DNA of 64,000 nt from Hyphomonadaceae bacterium (lineage in GTDB: Bacteria > Pseudomonadota > Alphaproteobacteria > Rhizobiales > Hyphomicrobiaceae): the NCBI GenBank assembly GCA_019747815.1, contig JAIEQJ010000049.1, positions 48,258 to 112,257 of the forward strand. The letters are read 5' to 3'. Under the pieces are notes generated by a model that saw only the letters and a program-made list of their open reading frames with translations, searched no databases and had not been told where the DNA came from. A program made the position numbers and the translations under genes. Each line of letters opens with the position of its first letter. Within the stretch, counting starts at the first letter, position 1. Positions 37,136 to 44,425 of the stretch are shown piece after piece.

Positions 37136-37546
37136 ATGTCCCACGACCAGTCCTCCACCTTCCTCCGCCGCGCGCTCATGCTCGATGCGGTCGCCAGCGG
37201 CGCGACCGGCCTCTTGATGATTGCCGGTGCCGGCCTCGCAGAGGGCCTGCTGGGCCTTCCTGCCGCCCTGCTGCGCGGCGCGGGCCTCATTCTCATGCCC
37301 TACGTAGCCTTCGTGATCTATGCCGCCACCCGCGCGGCCATTCCACGGCCCGCCGCGTGGGCCGTCATCGCCGCCAACGCGCTGTGGACGGGGGCGAGCG
37401 CGCTGCTGTTGATGTCCGGCTGGGTGGCGCCGACCGCGCTGGGCTACGCCTTCGTCATCGGCCAGGCCGCGGTGGTGGGGCTGCTGGGCGAGCTGCAGTA
37501 CGTGGGCCTCCGCCGGGGGGCCGGCCGTCCGATGGCGGCCGCCTGA
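37136..37546 (+). CDS. small integral membrane protein (four helices)
   Basis: A 136-residue protein with four hydrophobic segments (about residues 12-40, 44-65, 72-94, 99-122) and short polar loops. It starts MSHDQSSTFLRRALMLDAVASGATGLLMI. Similar small proteins sit beside NTF2-like genes in other genomes, but I know of no assigned role. It is the last gene of a short operon; a strong terminator follows at 37577. Confidence 0.75.
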   Translation: MSHDQSSTFLRRALMLDAVASGATGLLMIAGAGLAEGLLGLPAALLRGAGLILMPYVAFVIYAATRAAIPRPAAWAVIAANALWTGASALLLMSGWVAPTALGYAFVIGQAAVVGLLGELQYVGLRRGAGRPMAAA

Positions 37547-37576
37547 CGCAGCCCATTATCGACGTCAAGCGATTGA

Positions 37577-37610
37577 GGGCCCGGGGCGGCTTGTCCCCGG
37601 GCCCCGTTTT
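37577..37610 (+). terminator. intrinsic terminator after NTF2/membrane-protein operon
   Basis: A perfect 10-bp stem (GGGCCCGGGG / CCCCGGGCCC) with an 8-nt loop, then CGTTTT. It lies 30 bp after the stop of the membrane-protein gene and 75 bp before rpmE, so it separates the two units. Confidence 0.85.
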
Positions 37611-37684
37611 GAGTAAAGAAGCGCCCAGAATTGCAAACGACGGCGCCCAAACCTGTGCGCGCCCCAGCCAGAGCCAGCAAGCCC

Positions 37685-37909
37685 ATGAAGAAAGACGAAG
37701 ATTTCCACCCCCATTACCACATGATCAAGGTGGTGATGACCGACGGCACCGAGTTTCAGACCTACTCGACCTACGGCAAGGAGGGCGACAAGCTCACCCT
37801 CGACATCGACCCCAACACGCACCCGGCCTGGACCGGCGGCAACCAGCAGCTCGTCGACCGCGGCGGCCGCCTCTCGCGCTTCAAGAAGAAGTTCGAAGGC
37901 CTTTTCTGA
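37685..37909 (+). CDS. rpmE: 50S ribosomal protein L31
   Basis: A 74-residue protein. ATG 37685 gives the normal L31 start, [21 protein letters not shown]; the frame upstream to 37631 is not part of the family. [27 protein letters not shown] is typical of alphaproteobacterial L31 of the Cys-free type, so it needs no zinc. It binds the large subunit near the central protuberance and bridges to the 30S head. It is expressed alone. Confidence 0.95.
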   Translation: MKKDEDFHPHYHMIKVVMTDGTEFQTYSTYGKEGDKLTLDIDPNTHPAWTGGNQQLVDRGGRLSRFKKKFEGLF

Positions 37910-37977
37910 GTCGGCCGTTCTTCCAGCCTGTTTGCGGTGTCCGGCGCGCCCGCTCCTCGGCGCGGGGGACGCGCGTG

Positions 37978-37999
37978 AAGCCCGCTTTGGGCTTTCGTG
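37978..37999 (+). terminator. possible weak terminator after rpmE
   Basis: A short stem AAGCCC / GGGCTT with a 5-nt loop, followed by TCGTGTG. It has no true T-run, so it would be weak. Confidence 0.35.
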
Positions 38000-38054
38000 T
38001 GACTTGGCCGGGTGTTAGCGTGCCCCCGATTCGATGAGCACATCGGGGGTCGCC

Positions 38055-38984
38055 ATGTTCTTGCGGACAGCAATTGCTGCATTGTTTGCCGCGTGCCTGG
38101 TACAGGCAGGCCCGGCCCAGGCCCAAGGCGCACAGGCCGGCCAATGCCCTGGAAACCCTAACGCCCTCGGCATCGCCCGCACGGTCGAGATCGACACGAC
38201 CGGCGGTCCCGGCTTCGGCTTCGAGCAATACAAGATGCACGACTTCCTGCTGATGAAGGAGGTGGTGTTCACGTTCGACGACGGCCCCTGGCCCAACAAC
38301 ACCCGCGCCGTGCTCGCAGCGCTGGCCGCACACTGCACCAAGGCGACCTTCTTCCCGATCGGCAAGCACGCGCTGTGGCACCCGGAGATCCTCAAGGAAG
38401 TCGGCGCCGCCGGACATACCATCGGCGGACACACCTGGTCGCACGCCAATCTGGCGAAACTCAAGGGTGACAAGGCGACCGAGGAAATCGAGAAGGGCTT
38501 CAGCGCCGTCAAGATCGCGCTGGGCGCGCCGCCGACACCGTTCTTCCGCTTTCCGTTCCTTCAGGACAAGGGCAATCTCGAATATCTCGGCGCGCGCAAC
38601 ATTGCCGTCTTCTCGCATGACCTCGACAGCTTCGACTTCAAGGCGCGCACCGCCGACACGGTCATGTCCACTGTCATGACCAAGCTCGAAAGGAAGGGCA
38701 AGGGCATCATCCTGCTGCACGACTTCCAGCAGGCGACCGCGGCCGCCATGCCCGGCCTGCTGAACGAGCTCAAGGCGAAGGGCTACAAGGTCGTGCACAT
38801 GAAGGCCAAGGCTCCGCTGGCGACGCTGGCGCAGTGGGACGACGCCGCCAAGAAGGAGATCAAGAGCGCCGGCGTCGGGCCCGATCGGCCCACATCGAGC
38901 GTCGTGCGAACGGTCGAGGAGCCGGCGGCCCCCCAGCCGACCGCGGCCAAAGGGCCAGCCGCCGCGGTGCCGGTGAAGAAGTAG
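38055..38984 (+). CDS. secreted polysaccharide deacetylase (NodB/CE4)
   Basis: A 309-residue protein. ATG 38055 begins a signal peptide (MFLRTAIAALFAACLVQAGPAQA). The CE4 motifs are in order: TFDDGPW (catalytic base and metal Asp), HTWSHANL (metal His pair), RFPF and IILLHDF. It therefore removes acetyl or similar groups from a glycan, perhaps peptidoglycan or an exopolysaccharide. The C-terminal 40 residues are a Pro/Ala-rich tail ending in Lys. Its coding end and the dehydratase start are 89 bp apart. Confidence 0.92.
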   Translation: MFLRTAIAALFAACLVQAGPAQAQGAQAGQCPGNPNALGIARTVEIDTTGGPGFGFEQYKMHDFLLMKEVVFTFDDGPWPNNTRAVLAALAAHCTKATFFPIGKHALWHPEILKEVGAAGHTIGGHTWSHANLAKLKGDKATEEIEKGFSAVKIALGAPPTPFFRFPFLQDKGNLEYLGARNIAVFSHDLDSFDFKARTADTVMSTVMTKLERKGKGIILLHDFQQATAAAMPGLLNELKAKGYKVVHMKAKAPLATLAQWDDAAKKEIKSAGVGPDRPTSSVVRTVEEPAAPQPTAAKGPAAAVPVKK

Positions 38985-39073
38985 GCGGGCCGGACGCCGG
39001 CGGTCCAGGCGCACGGCGCGGTGCCGGCCGCGTCGAGGGTTGGTTTGGCGCCGCCCGCAATCTCAGAAGCGAT

Positions 39074-40024
39074 ATGGGCATGAGTTCCGTCACAGGCGTA
39101 GACATTGCGCGCACCCATGAGTTGATCAGGCCGCACGTGCGGCGTACGCCGACGCTCGAAATCAACGGCGCCGATTTCGGGCTCGGCGACACTCCCCTCC
39201 GGCTCAAGCTCGAGCACACCCAGCACGCCGGCTCCTTCAAGACCCGCGGAGCATTCGCAAACCTCCTCATGCGCAAGGTGCCACAGGCGGGTGTGGCGGC
39301 CGCTTCGGGAGGCAATCACGGCGCGGCGGTCGCCTACGCGGCCATGCGCCTTGGACACAAGGCGCGCATCTTCGTGCCCACCATCTCCTCGCCCGCCAAG
39401 GTGGCACGCATCCGCGGCTACGGCGCAGAGCTTGTCGTCGGAGGCGCAAGCTATGACGCAGCGCTGGCGGCCTGCGAAGACTGGATCGCCAGCACCGGAG
39501 CGCTGGCCATCCATGCCTTCGATCAAACGGAAACCATGCTCGGCCAAGGCAGCGTTGGACGCGAGCTTGAAGAGCAGGCGCCCAGCCTCGACGCGGTGCT
39601 GGTCGCGGTCGGCGGCGGCGGCCTGATCGCCGGCATCGCGGCCTGGTATGAGGGCCGCACGCGGATCCTGGGCGTCGAGCCACGCCTGGCGCCCACACTC
39701 AGCATGGCGCTGGAAGCGGATCGCCCCGTCGATGCTCCGGCGGCCGGCATCGCCGCCGACTCGCTGGCGCCCAGGCGCATCGGCGAGCGCGTATTTCCCA
39801 TCGTGCGCCGCCATGTGGCGGGGTGCGTGCTGGTCGAGGACGACGCCATAGCACAGGCCCAGCGCGCACTCTGGGACACCGTGCGCATCGTCGCCGAGCC
39901 CGGTGCCGCCGCACCGCTGGCTGCCCTGCTCAGCGGCGCCTATACGCCGGCTGCAGGCGAACGCATCGGCATCATCGTCTCCGGTGCCAACACGACGGCG
40001 GTTTCGTTCGCGGTCCGCGCCTGA
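39074..40024 (+). CDS. PLP-dependent threonine/serine dehydratase-like enzyme
   Basis: A 316-residue protein. ATG 39074 (or 39080) is chosen; the open frame upstream to 38834 overlaps the deacetylase and is not coding. It is a fold-type II PLP enzyme: KLEHTQHAGSFKTRGA carries the Schiff-base Lys, ASGGNHGAAVAYAA binds the PLP ring and VAVGGGGLIAGIAAW the phosphate. No ACT domain, so it is like catabolic threonine dehydratase or serine racemase rather than IlvA. It converges with the phospholipase-like gene, one base apart. Confidence 0.88.
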   Translation: MGMSSVTGVDIARTHELIRPHVRRTPTLEINGADFGLGDTPLRLKLEHTQHAGSFKTRGAFANLLMRKVPQAGVAAASGGNHGAAVAYAAMRLGHKARIFVPTISSPAKVARIRGYGAELVVGGASYDAALAACEDWIASTGALAIHAFDQTETMLGQGSVGRELEEQAPSLDAVLVAVGGGGLIAGIAAWYEGRTRILGVEPRLAPTLSMALEADRPVDAPAAGIAADSLAPRRIGERVFPIVRRHVAGCVLVEDDAIAQAQRALWDTVRIVAEPGAAAPLAALLSGAYTPAAGERIGIIVSGANTTAVSFAVRA

Positions 40025-41731
40025 TCACGCCGCCCGCACGCTGCGCGCGGACTCCAGCCAGCTCTTGATTTTCTCGATGTCCGGCGTCTCGCCGTTGCGC
40101 AGCAGCCGCTGGCCCGCCGCCGTCGCGGCAAAGCTCAGCACGTCGGCACACAGCTTGTCCGGCTCCGCCTCGGCGATGGCACTGGCAGTGTGGTAGCCGC
40201 CGCCAACCAGGAGCTGGGCGTGCGTGCCGCGCAAGCCCGGCACCGTGCACATCAGTCGAGCCTGATCCTGCCAGCCTGCAATGATCTCCGCCGTGATGTG
40301 GCGCACATTCACGAGCACGGAGAGCGCCGCGGGGTCGGCCTTCACAAGATCGCGCACCGTCTTGATGCCATGGGGATAGAGCCGCCTGGCCGTCTTGGGA
40401 CCGATGGACGGCCCGTCAACGACATCCTGATCCGGCGTCAGATGGAAACGCCGCGCTGCCGATGCCACCCCGCGCTCTGGAGTGGCCTCGGATGCCGCCG
40501 CAGTGGTCACCTCCCCGAGGCGGTCGGTCAAACCAGCCCGCGCACGCCGCGGCACCGGCCGCGCCTCCTCGCGTGGCATGCTCGGCACGACGTACAGCAT
40601 GGGGGCCCGGGTTATGCGGTAGTCGTCGACGATCTCGGCCGGCGCTACAGCCGCCGGCGCCACTACCGGCGCAGGCAGCGATGGCGCGCGCAGGGGAATG
40701 ACCGCGGCTGACGGCTGCGCACCGCCGGCCTGACGCGCGGCCCGCGCGCGGTCGACGCGGGTGACGACCCGCTCGCGTGGCTGGAAGGGGAATACCTTCG
40801 ACACCTCCGGCCGCGGCGGATGGACGGCCAGCACCTCCTCGGCGTGCAAGGTGCGCACCACGCGATCATCCTCGGAGAGGTTCTTCTCCACGGTGCCCGT
40901 CGTCAGCAGCTCGTCGTACATGCGCTCGATCGTGCGACGCTCCTCAACGTCGGCAATGCGGCGGGCGAGCACTTTCGCCGGGACCTGAACGGCGGCGAGC
41001 AATGTTGCGGCCGTCAATCCGACGTCGGGCGCGTGCACATTGGCCTCCTCGATGGCGCGCTGGAGCACGGCGGTATAGCTCAGATAGGCGTAGCGGATCA
41101 TCTCGGCGACGATGCGCTTGGCAACGCGGTCGAGCCCCGCCGGCGGGTCGACGACACCGCGCTGAATGTCGTAGTGCGCGATCAGCTTCTCGTAGTAGCC
41201 GTTGGCCCGCTCCGCACCCCGGCACAGAAGCTGCACCAGCCAATTGGGGTCACTCGGCAGCTCGATCGCCATGTCGGGAAAGTCGCGCTCGCCCAGCGCA
41301 TACAGCTCGTCGTAGGCCTTCGCGATGCTCCACTCGGCGGCGCGGTGAATGTTGTTCTCCGCCTCCGACTGCGCGGTGTGGAAGGGCTGCAGCGGGTCAG
41401 TGTAATAGTGGCTGAGCACACCCGCACAATAGGCCGCCGTCTGCCAGTCCTTCAGCGCCAGGGCTTCGACCAGATGGTGGTACCAGCTCCGCACCTTGTC
41501 CGGAGCGCCGCCCCAGAAGCCGTCGCGGGTGTGCAGAACGTGGTTCTTGAAGTCCTTGAACTCGTCGTCGGGCGCCTTCGATCCCTCCAGGTAAAGCTTG
41601 GCATGCGCCAGGAACGCGCGCTGCCACAGGTCGCTGTCCAAGCCTTTGAGGTTGCGCAACGCGTCGAGTGCCAGCTTGTGATGCGTGCCCTTGGCGTGGG
41701 CAGCGTAGACGATGCGAAAGAGGAGGTTCAT
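40025..41731 (-). CDS. phospholipase C/nuclease-like zinc domain fused to DUF4332 helix-hairpin-helix domain
   Basis: A 568-residue protein. ATG 41731 is chosen because it lies next to a purine-rich site and starts the domain directly (MNLLFRIVYAAHAKGTHHKLALDAL). The N-terminal half resembles zinc-dependent phospholipase C/S1-P1 proteins. The metal-type His and Asp are seen in TAYCAGVLSHYYTDPLQPFH and ENNIHRAAEWS. A long disordered Pro/Ala-rich region follows (about 330-440). The C-terminal 140 residues (VDGPSIGPKTARRLYPHGIKTVRDLV...ITAEIIAGWQDQARLM) are DUF4332, with helix-hairpin-helix DNA-binding style motifs. No signal peptide is seen, so it should be cytoplasmic. The combination is unusual; the function is unknown. 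Confidence 0.75.
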   Translation of the reverse strand: MNLLFRIVYAAHAKGTHHKLALDALRNLKGLDSDLWQRAFLAHAKLYLEGSKAPDDEFKDFKNHVLHTRDGFWGGAPDKVRSWYHHLVEALALKDWQTAAYCAGVLSHYYTDPLQPFHTAQSEAENNIHRAAEWSIAKAYDELYALGERDFPDMAIELPSDPNWLVQLLCRGAERANGYYEKLIAHYDIQRGVVDPPAGLDRVAKRIVAEMIRYAYLSYTAVLQRAIEEANVHAPDVGLTAATLLAAVQVPAKVLARRIADVEERRTIERMYDELLTTGTVEKNLSEDDRVVRTLHAEEVLAVHPPRPEVSKVFPFQPRERVVTRVDRARAARQAGGAQPSAAVIPLRAPSLPAPVVAPAAVAPAEIVDDYRITRAPMLYVVPSMPREEARPVPRRARAGLTDRLGEVTTAAASEATPERGVASAARRFHLTPDQDVVDGPSIGPKTARRLYPHGIKTVRDLVKADPAALSVLVNVRHITAEIIAGWQDQARLMCTVPGLRGTHAQLLVGGGYHTASAIAEAEPDKLCADVLSFAATAAGQRLLRNGETPDIEKIKSWLESARSVRAA

Positions 41732-41902
41732 GGCAGCGTTTCCCGTGCAGGCCGACGGCAGCGCAACTCGGCAATTGGAGCACGCCAAGCGAGTCGTGTG
41801 CTTCGGAGAACGCAGCTATCCCCAAGGTTTTTGCCGGGCCCTGCCTTCGCTTCGTCCGCCTTCGCCGGGTAGAATGCATTGCCGCGACAAAGGACAAGCG
41901 CG

Positions 41903-41941
41903 ATGGGCTACGTGATGGTCGACGTCGAGGCTGACGGTCCG
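41903..41941 (+). pseudogene. exonuclease N-terminus remnant
   Basis: Thirteen codons read MGYVMVDVEADGP, which match the start of DEDD-type 3'-5' exonuclease proteins (DxE in VDVEADGP is motif I). Then similarity stops at a perfect hairpin. No further exonuclease motif follows to 42214. It is most likely the stub of an exonuclease gene broken by a repeat insertion or deletion. The match is short, so the call is tentative. Confidence 0.5.
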
Positions 41942-41971
41942 GGGTCCTTGCCCCTGCAAGGGCAAAGACCC
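41942..41971. repeat. hairpin at the exonuclease breakpoint
   Basis: A 12-bp stem (GGGTCCTTGCCC / GGGCAAAGACCC, one mismatch) with a 6-nt loop. It begins where the exonuclease-like reading stops. It has the look of a palindromic interspersed repeat rather than a terminator. Confidence 0.6.
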
Positions 41972-42010
41972 TGGCTCTGCGCGCTGCACTTGATCGCTGA
42001 TCAAGTTCGT

Positions 42011-42187
42011 GCGCTCCGGCCGGGGACGCAAGAGGCGAGGCTCTCCGGGATCCTTGCCCCCGCCTGGAGTCTTTCCGGTTGAGATTGCATCGAAGGTGTC
42101 ATCCCGGCCGGAGCGCAGCGGAGAGAGCCGCAGGCGCGAGGCTGGTGCCCTGGGCCCCTGATCGGCCTCCGGCCGTCCGGGATGACA
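42011..42187. repeat. REP/MITE-like inverted repeat block
   Basis: TGTCATCCCGG at 42097-42107 is the exact inverse of CCGGGATGACA at 42177-42187, bounding a 91-bp unit. Inner GGCCGGAG / CTCCGGCC extend the pairing. A 14-nt segment at 42011-42024 (GCGCTCCGGCCGGG) is the inverse of 42103-42116. Sequences with GTCATCCCGG ends are well-known interspersed repeats of alphaproteobacteria. The rest of the gap from 41732 holds the divergent promoter area and nothing else recognisable. Confidence 0.7.
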
Positions 42188-42214
42188 ATCAGGCTGAGCG
42201 CATCCACGCTCGCC

Positions 42215-44332
42215 CTAACGCCCCTCGCGCCACCAGGTGGCGGCGATCAGGGCAAGCAGCGCGGCCAATGCCAGGAAGCCCGTGAACATCGGTATCAGCT
42301 TGACGCCGCGCGTCACGTAGGCCTCACGGTCCTTGAGGCCCATCCAGCCCGAGCCGGCCAGCACGCGGGCATTGGCCAGCATGGAGATGCGCGGCACGTC
42401 GACCCCTGAGGAGGCGATGCCGGACAGCAGCCCGCTGCCGCGGGTCCAGAACACGCCGCCGCCGGTGGCTTCCACGAGCGGCCGCAGCTTTTCGTCGGTC
42501 GCCGTCACCTCGTTCATCTCGCGCGCATCCTCGATGCCGGCGTGCGCCACAGCGGTGAGCTGGCCCAGGGTCGACTGCGTCTCCATCTTGTAGAGGCCGG
42601 GCGCCCTGACATCGATGGTGGAGCGCCACAGCCCGGGCCCCGATTGCTCCAACACCACCTGGGATGCCTCGCCGCCCGGCGCCGACACCTGCACCGGCGC
42701 CACCTTCTCCTCCATGGAGCGGCGCTCGATGGTGAGCTTCAGACCCTTGGCCGATGCCAGCAGGCGCTCCTCTTCCAGGTCGGGCTCCTTCATCAGCCAG
42801 TGCGAAAGGCGGCGCAGAAGGTCCGAATGGGGGCCGCCGCCTTCATACCCGCGTGCCCACAGCCACGCCTGGTCGGAGAGCAGCAAGGCGACGCGCCCGC
42901 GATTCTTGCGGTCGAGCACCAGCAACGGCCTCTCGTCGGCGCCGCTCATCAGCACGCGGCCGCGGGTCGGCGAGATTTCCACCTGTCGGAACCAGCGGCC
43001 CCAGCTCGGCTCCTTGCCGTCGGCGCCCGGCAACCCCCGCGTGACAGGGTGCTTCTGGCCGTCGGCGGAAATCTTCGCCTTGAAGGGACGTTCGATGAGC
43101 GCACCCGTTGGCATCGCAGGGAGCACGGTGCTGAGCGACGTGTAGGCCAAGCTCATCTTGCCGGCAAAGTCATCACCGGAGGCCACGAGCAGCGCTCCGC
43201 CCTCCTGCACGTAGCGGGCAATATTCTCGTAGTAGAGCGTCTGCAGGATGTCGCGATGCTGGTAGCGGTCGAAGATGATGAGGTCGAAATCCTTGATCTT
43301 CTCCGAGAACAGCTCGCGCGTCGGAAACGCGATGAGGGAAAGCTGATTGATGGGTGTGCCGTCCTGCTTCTGCGGCGGGCGCAGAATGGTGAAGTGCACC
43401 AGGTCGACCGCCGCGTCCGACTTCAAGAGATTGCGCCACACCCGCTCGCCCGCGTGCGGCTCACCCGAGACCAGCAGCACACGCAGATTCTCGCGCACCC
43501 CTTCGGCGGCCACGACCACGCGATTGTTGGCGGTCGTCAGCTCGCCCGGCGCGGGTTCCAGCTCGATCTCGGCGATGTTCTGGCCGGCGTGCGGAAAGGC
43601 CATGGGGATGGTGACCGTGCGGCCGACCTGTGCGGTGCGTGTCTCGTCCGCCCTGCCCTCGCGGCGAACCTTGAGGCCAACACGCTCGCCAGCGCGGCCC
43701 CTGCGCCCCGTCTCGACCACCCTGAGCTCGATGTCGCGCGTTGAGCCGACGATACCGTAGCGCGGCGCCCTGAGCACCTCGATGCGCCGATCGAACTCGT
43801 CCGGCGTTCCTGTGAGGAGGGCGTGCACCGGTGCATCGAAGCCCAGCGTGTGGGCCGACTTGGGCACATCATGCACCTGACCGTCGGTGAGCATGATGAC
43901 GCCGGCCAGCCGGTCGGGCGGTGTGTTGGCCAGCGCGCCGTTGAGGTCGGTGAAGAGATTGGTGCCCGCAGCCTGCTCTCCCGTCGGCTTGGAGGACGAG
44001 ACCCAGCGCACCTGCAGGTTGGTGATATTGCCGAGCTTGGCTTCCAGATCGCGCTTGATCGCCGCCGTCTGCTCGGGCCGCCCGGCAATCATCTGGCTCA
44101 GGCTTTCGTCGACCACGACGATGGCGATGTTGGCGAGGCTCTCGCGCTCCTCCTGGCGCAGCGTGGGATTGGCCAGGGCCAGGAGCAGGGCCGCCAGCGA
44201 CACCGCGCGCAGCAGCGCGCCGCGCGACCGCCGCAGCAGCAGCATCCCGACCAGGATCGCAGCCAGCACGACGCCGGCCCAGAAGACGGGGCCGGGCACC
44301 ATCGGCGAGAAATCGATCGACCAACTACTCAT
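42215..44332 (-). CDS. vWA-like/glutamine-amidotransferase-like membrane protein
   Basis: A 705-residue protein. ATG 44332 is used; the upstream frame runs through a repeat. Two N-terminal helices (residues about 12-50) precede a von Willebrand A-like region. IAIVVVDESLSQM provides a DxSxS-type metal site and GVIMLTDGQVHDV a central strand. A class I amidotransferase-like segment (YVQEGGALLVASGDDFAG) lacks a clear catalytic Cys. A last helix ends the protein. It is the final gene of a MoxR-DUF58-DUF4159 operon, 93 bp after the DUF4159 gene. It likely forms an envelope complex with them. Confidence 0.82.
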   Translation of the reverse strand: MSSWSIDFSPMVPGPVFWAGVVLAAILVGMLLLRRSRGALLRAVSLAALLLALANPTLRQEERESLANIAIVVVDESLSQMIAGRPEQTAAIKRDLEAKLGNITNLQVRWVSSSKPTGEQAAGTNLFTDLNGALANTPPDRLAGVIMLTDGQVHDVPKSAHTLGFDAPVHALLTGTPDEFDRRIEVLRAPRYGIVGSTRDIELRVVETGRRGRAGERVGLKVRREGRADETRTAQVGRTVTIPMAFPHAGQNIAEIELEPAPGELTTANNRVVVAAEGVRENLRVLLVSGEPHAGERVWRNLLKSDAAVDLVHFTILRPPQKQDGTPINQLSLIAFPTRELFSEKIKDFDLIIFDRYQHRDILQTLYYENIARYVQEGGALLVASGDDFAGKMSLAYTSLSTVLPAMPTGALIERPFKAKISADGQKHPVTRGLPGADGKEPSWGRWFRQVEISPTRGRVLMSGADERPLLVLDRKNRGRVALLLSDQAWLWARGYEGGGPHSDLLRRLSHWLMKEPDLEEERLLASAKGLKLTIERRSMEEKVAPVQVSAPGGEASQVVLEQSGPGLWRSTIDVRAPGLYKMETQSTLGQLTAVAHAGIEDAREMNEVTATDEKLRPLVEATGGGVFWTRGSGLLSGIASSGVDVPRISMLANARVLAGSGWMGLKDREAYVTRGVKLIPMFTGFLALAALLALIAATWWREGR

Positions 44333-44349
44333 GGTCGAACCTCGCAGGA

Positions 44350-44391
44350 GCTTCCCCCGCCCCCAATCCCTTCCCACAGGGGGAGGGGAGC
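44350..44391. repeat. GC-rich inverted repeat inside the MoxR operon
   Basis: A C-run arm (GCTTCCCCCGCCCCC) faces a G-run arm (GGGGGAGGGGAGC) across a 14-nt loop. It resembles interspersed G/C-run repeats common in proteobacteria. Its position between two co-transcribed genes suggests either partial termination or RNA stability control. Confidence 0.55.
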
Positions 44392-44425
44392 ACGTCGCAC
44401 ACAGACAATGTCGCGGCAAACTTCA

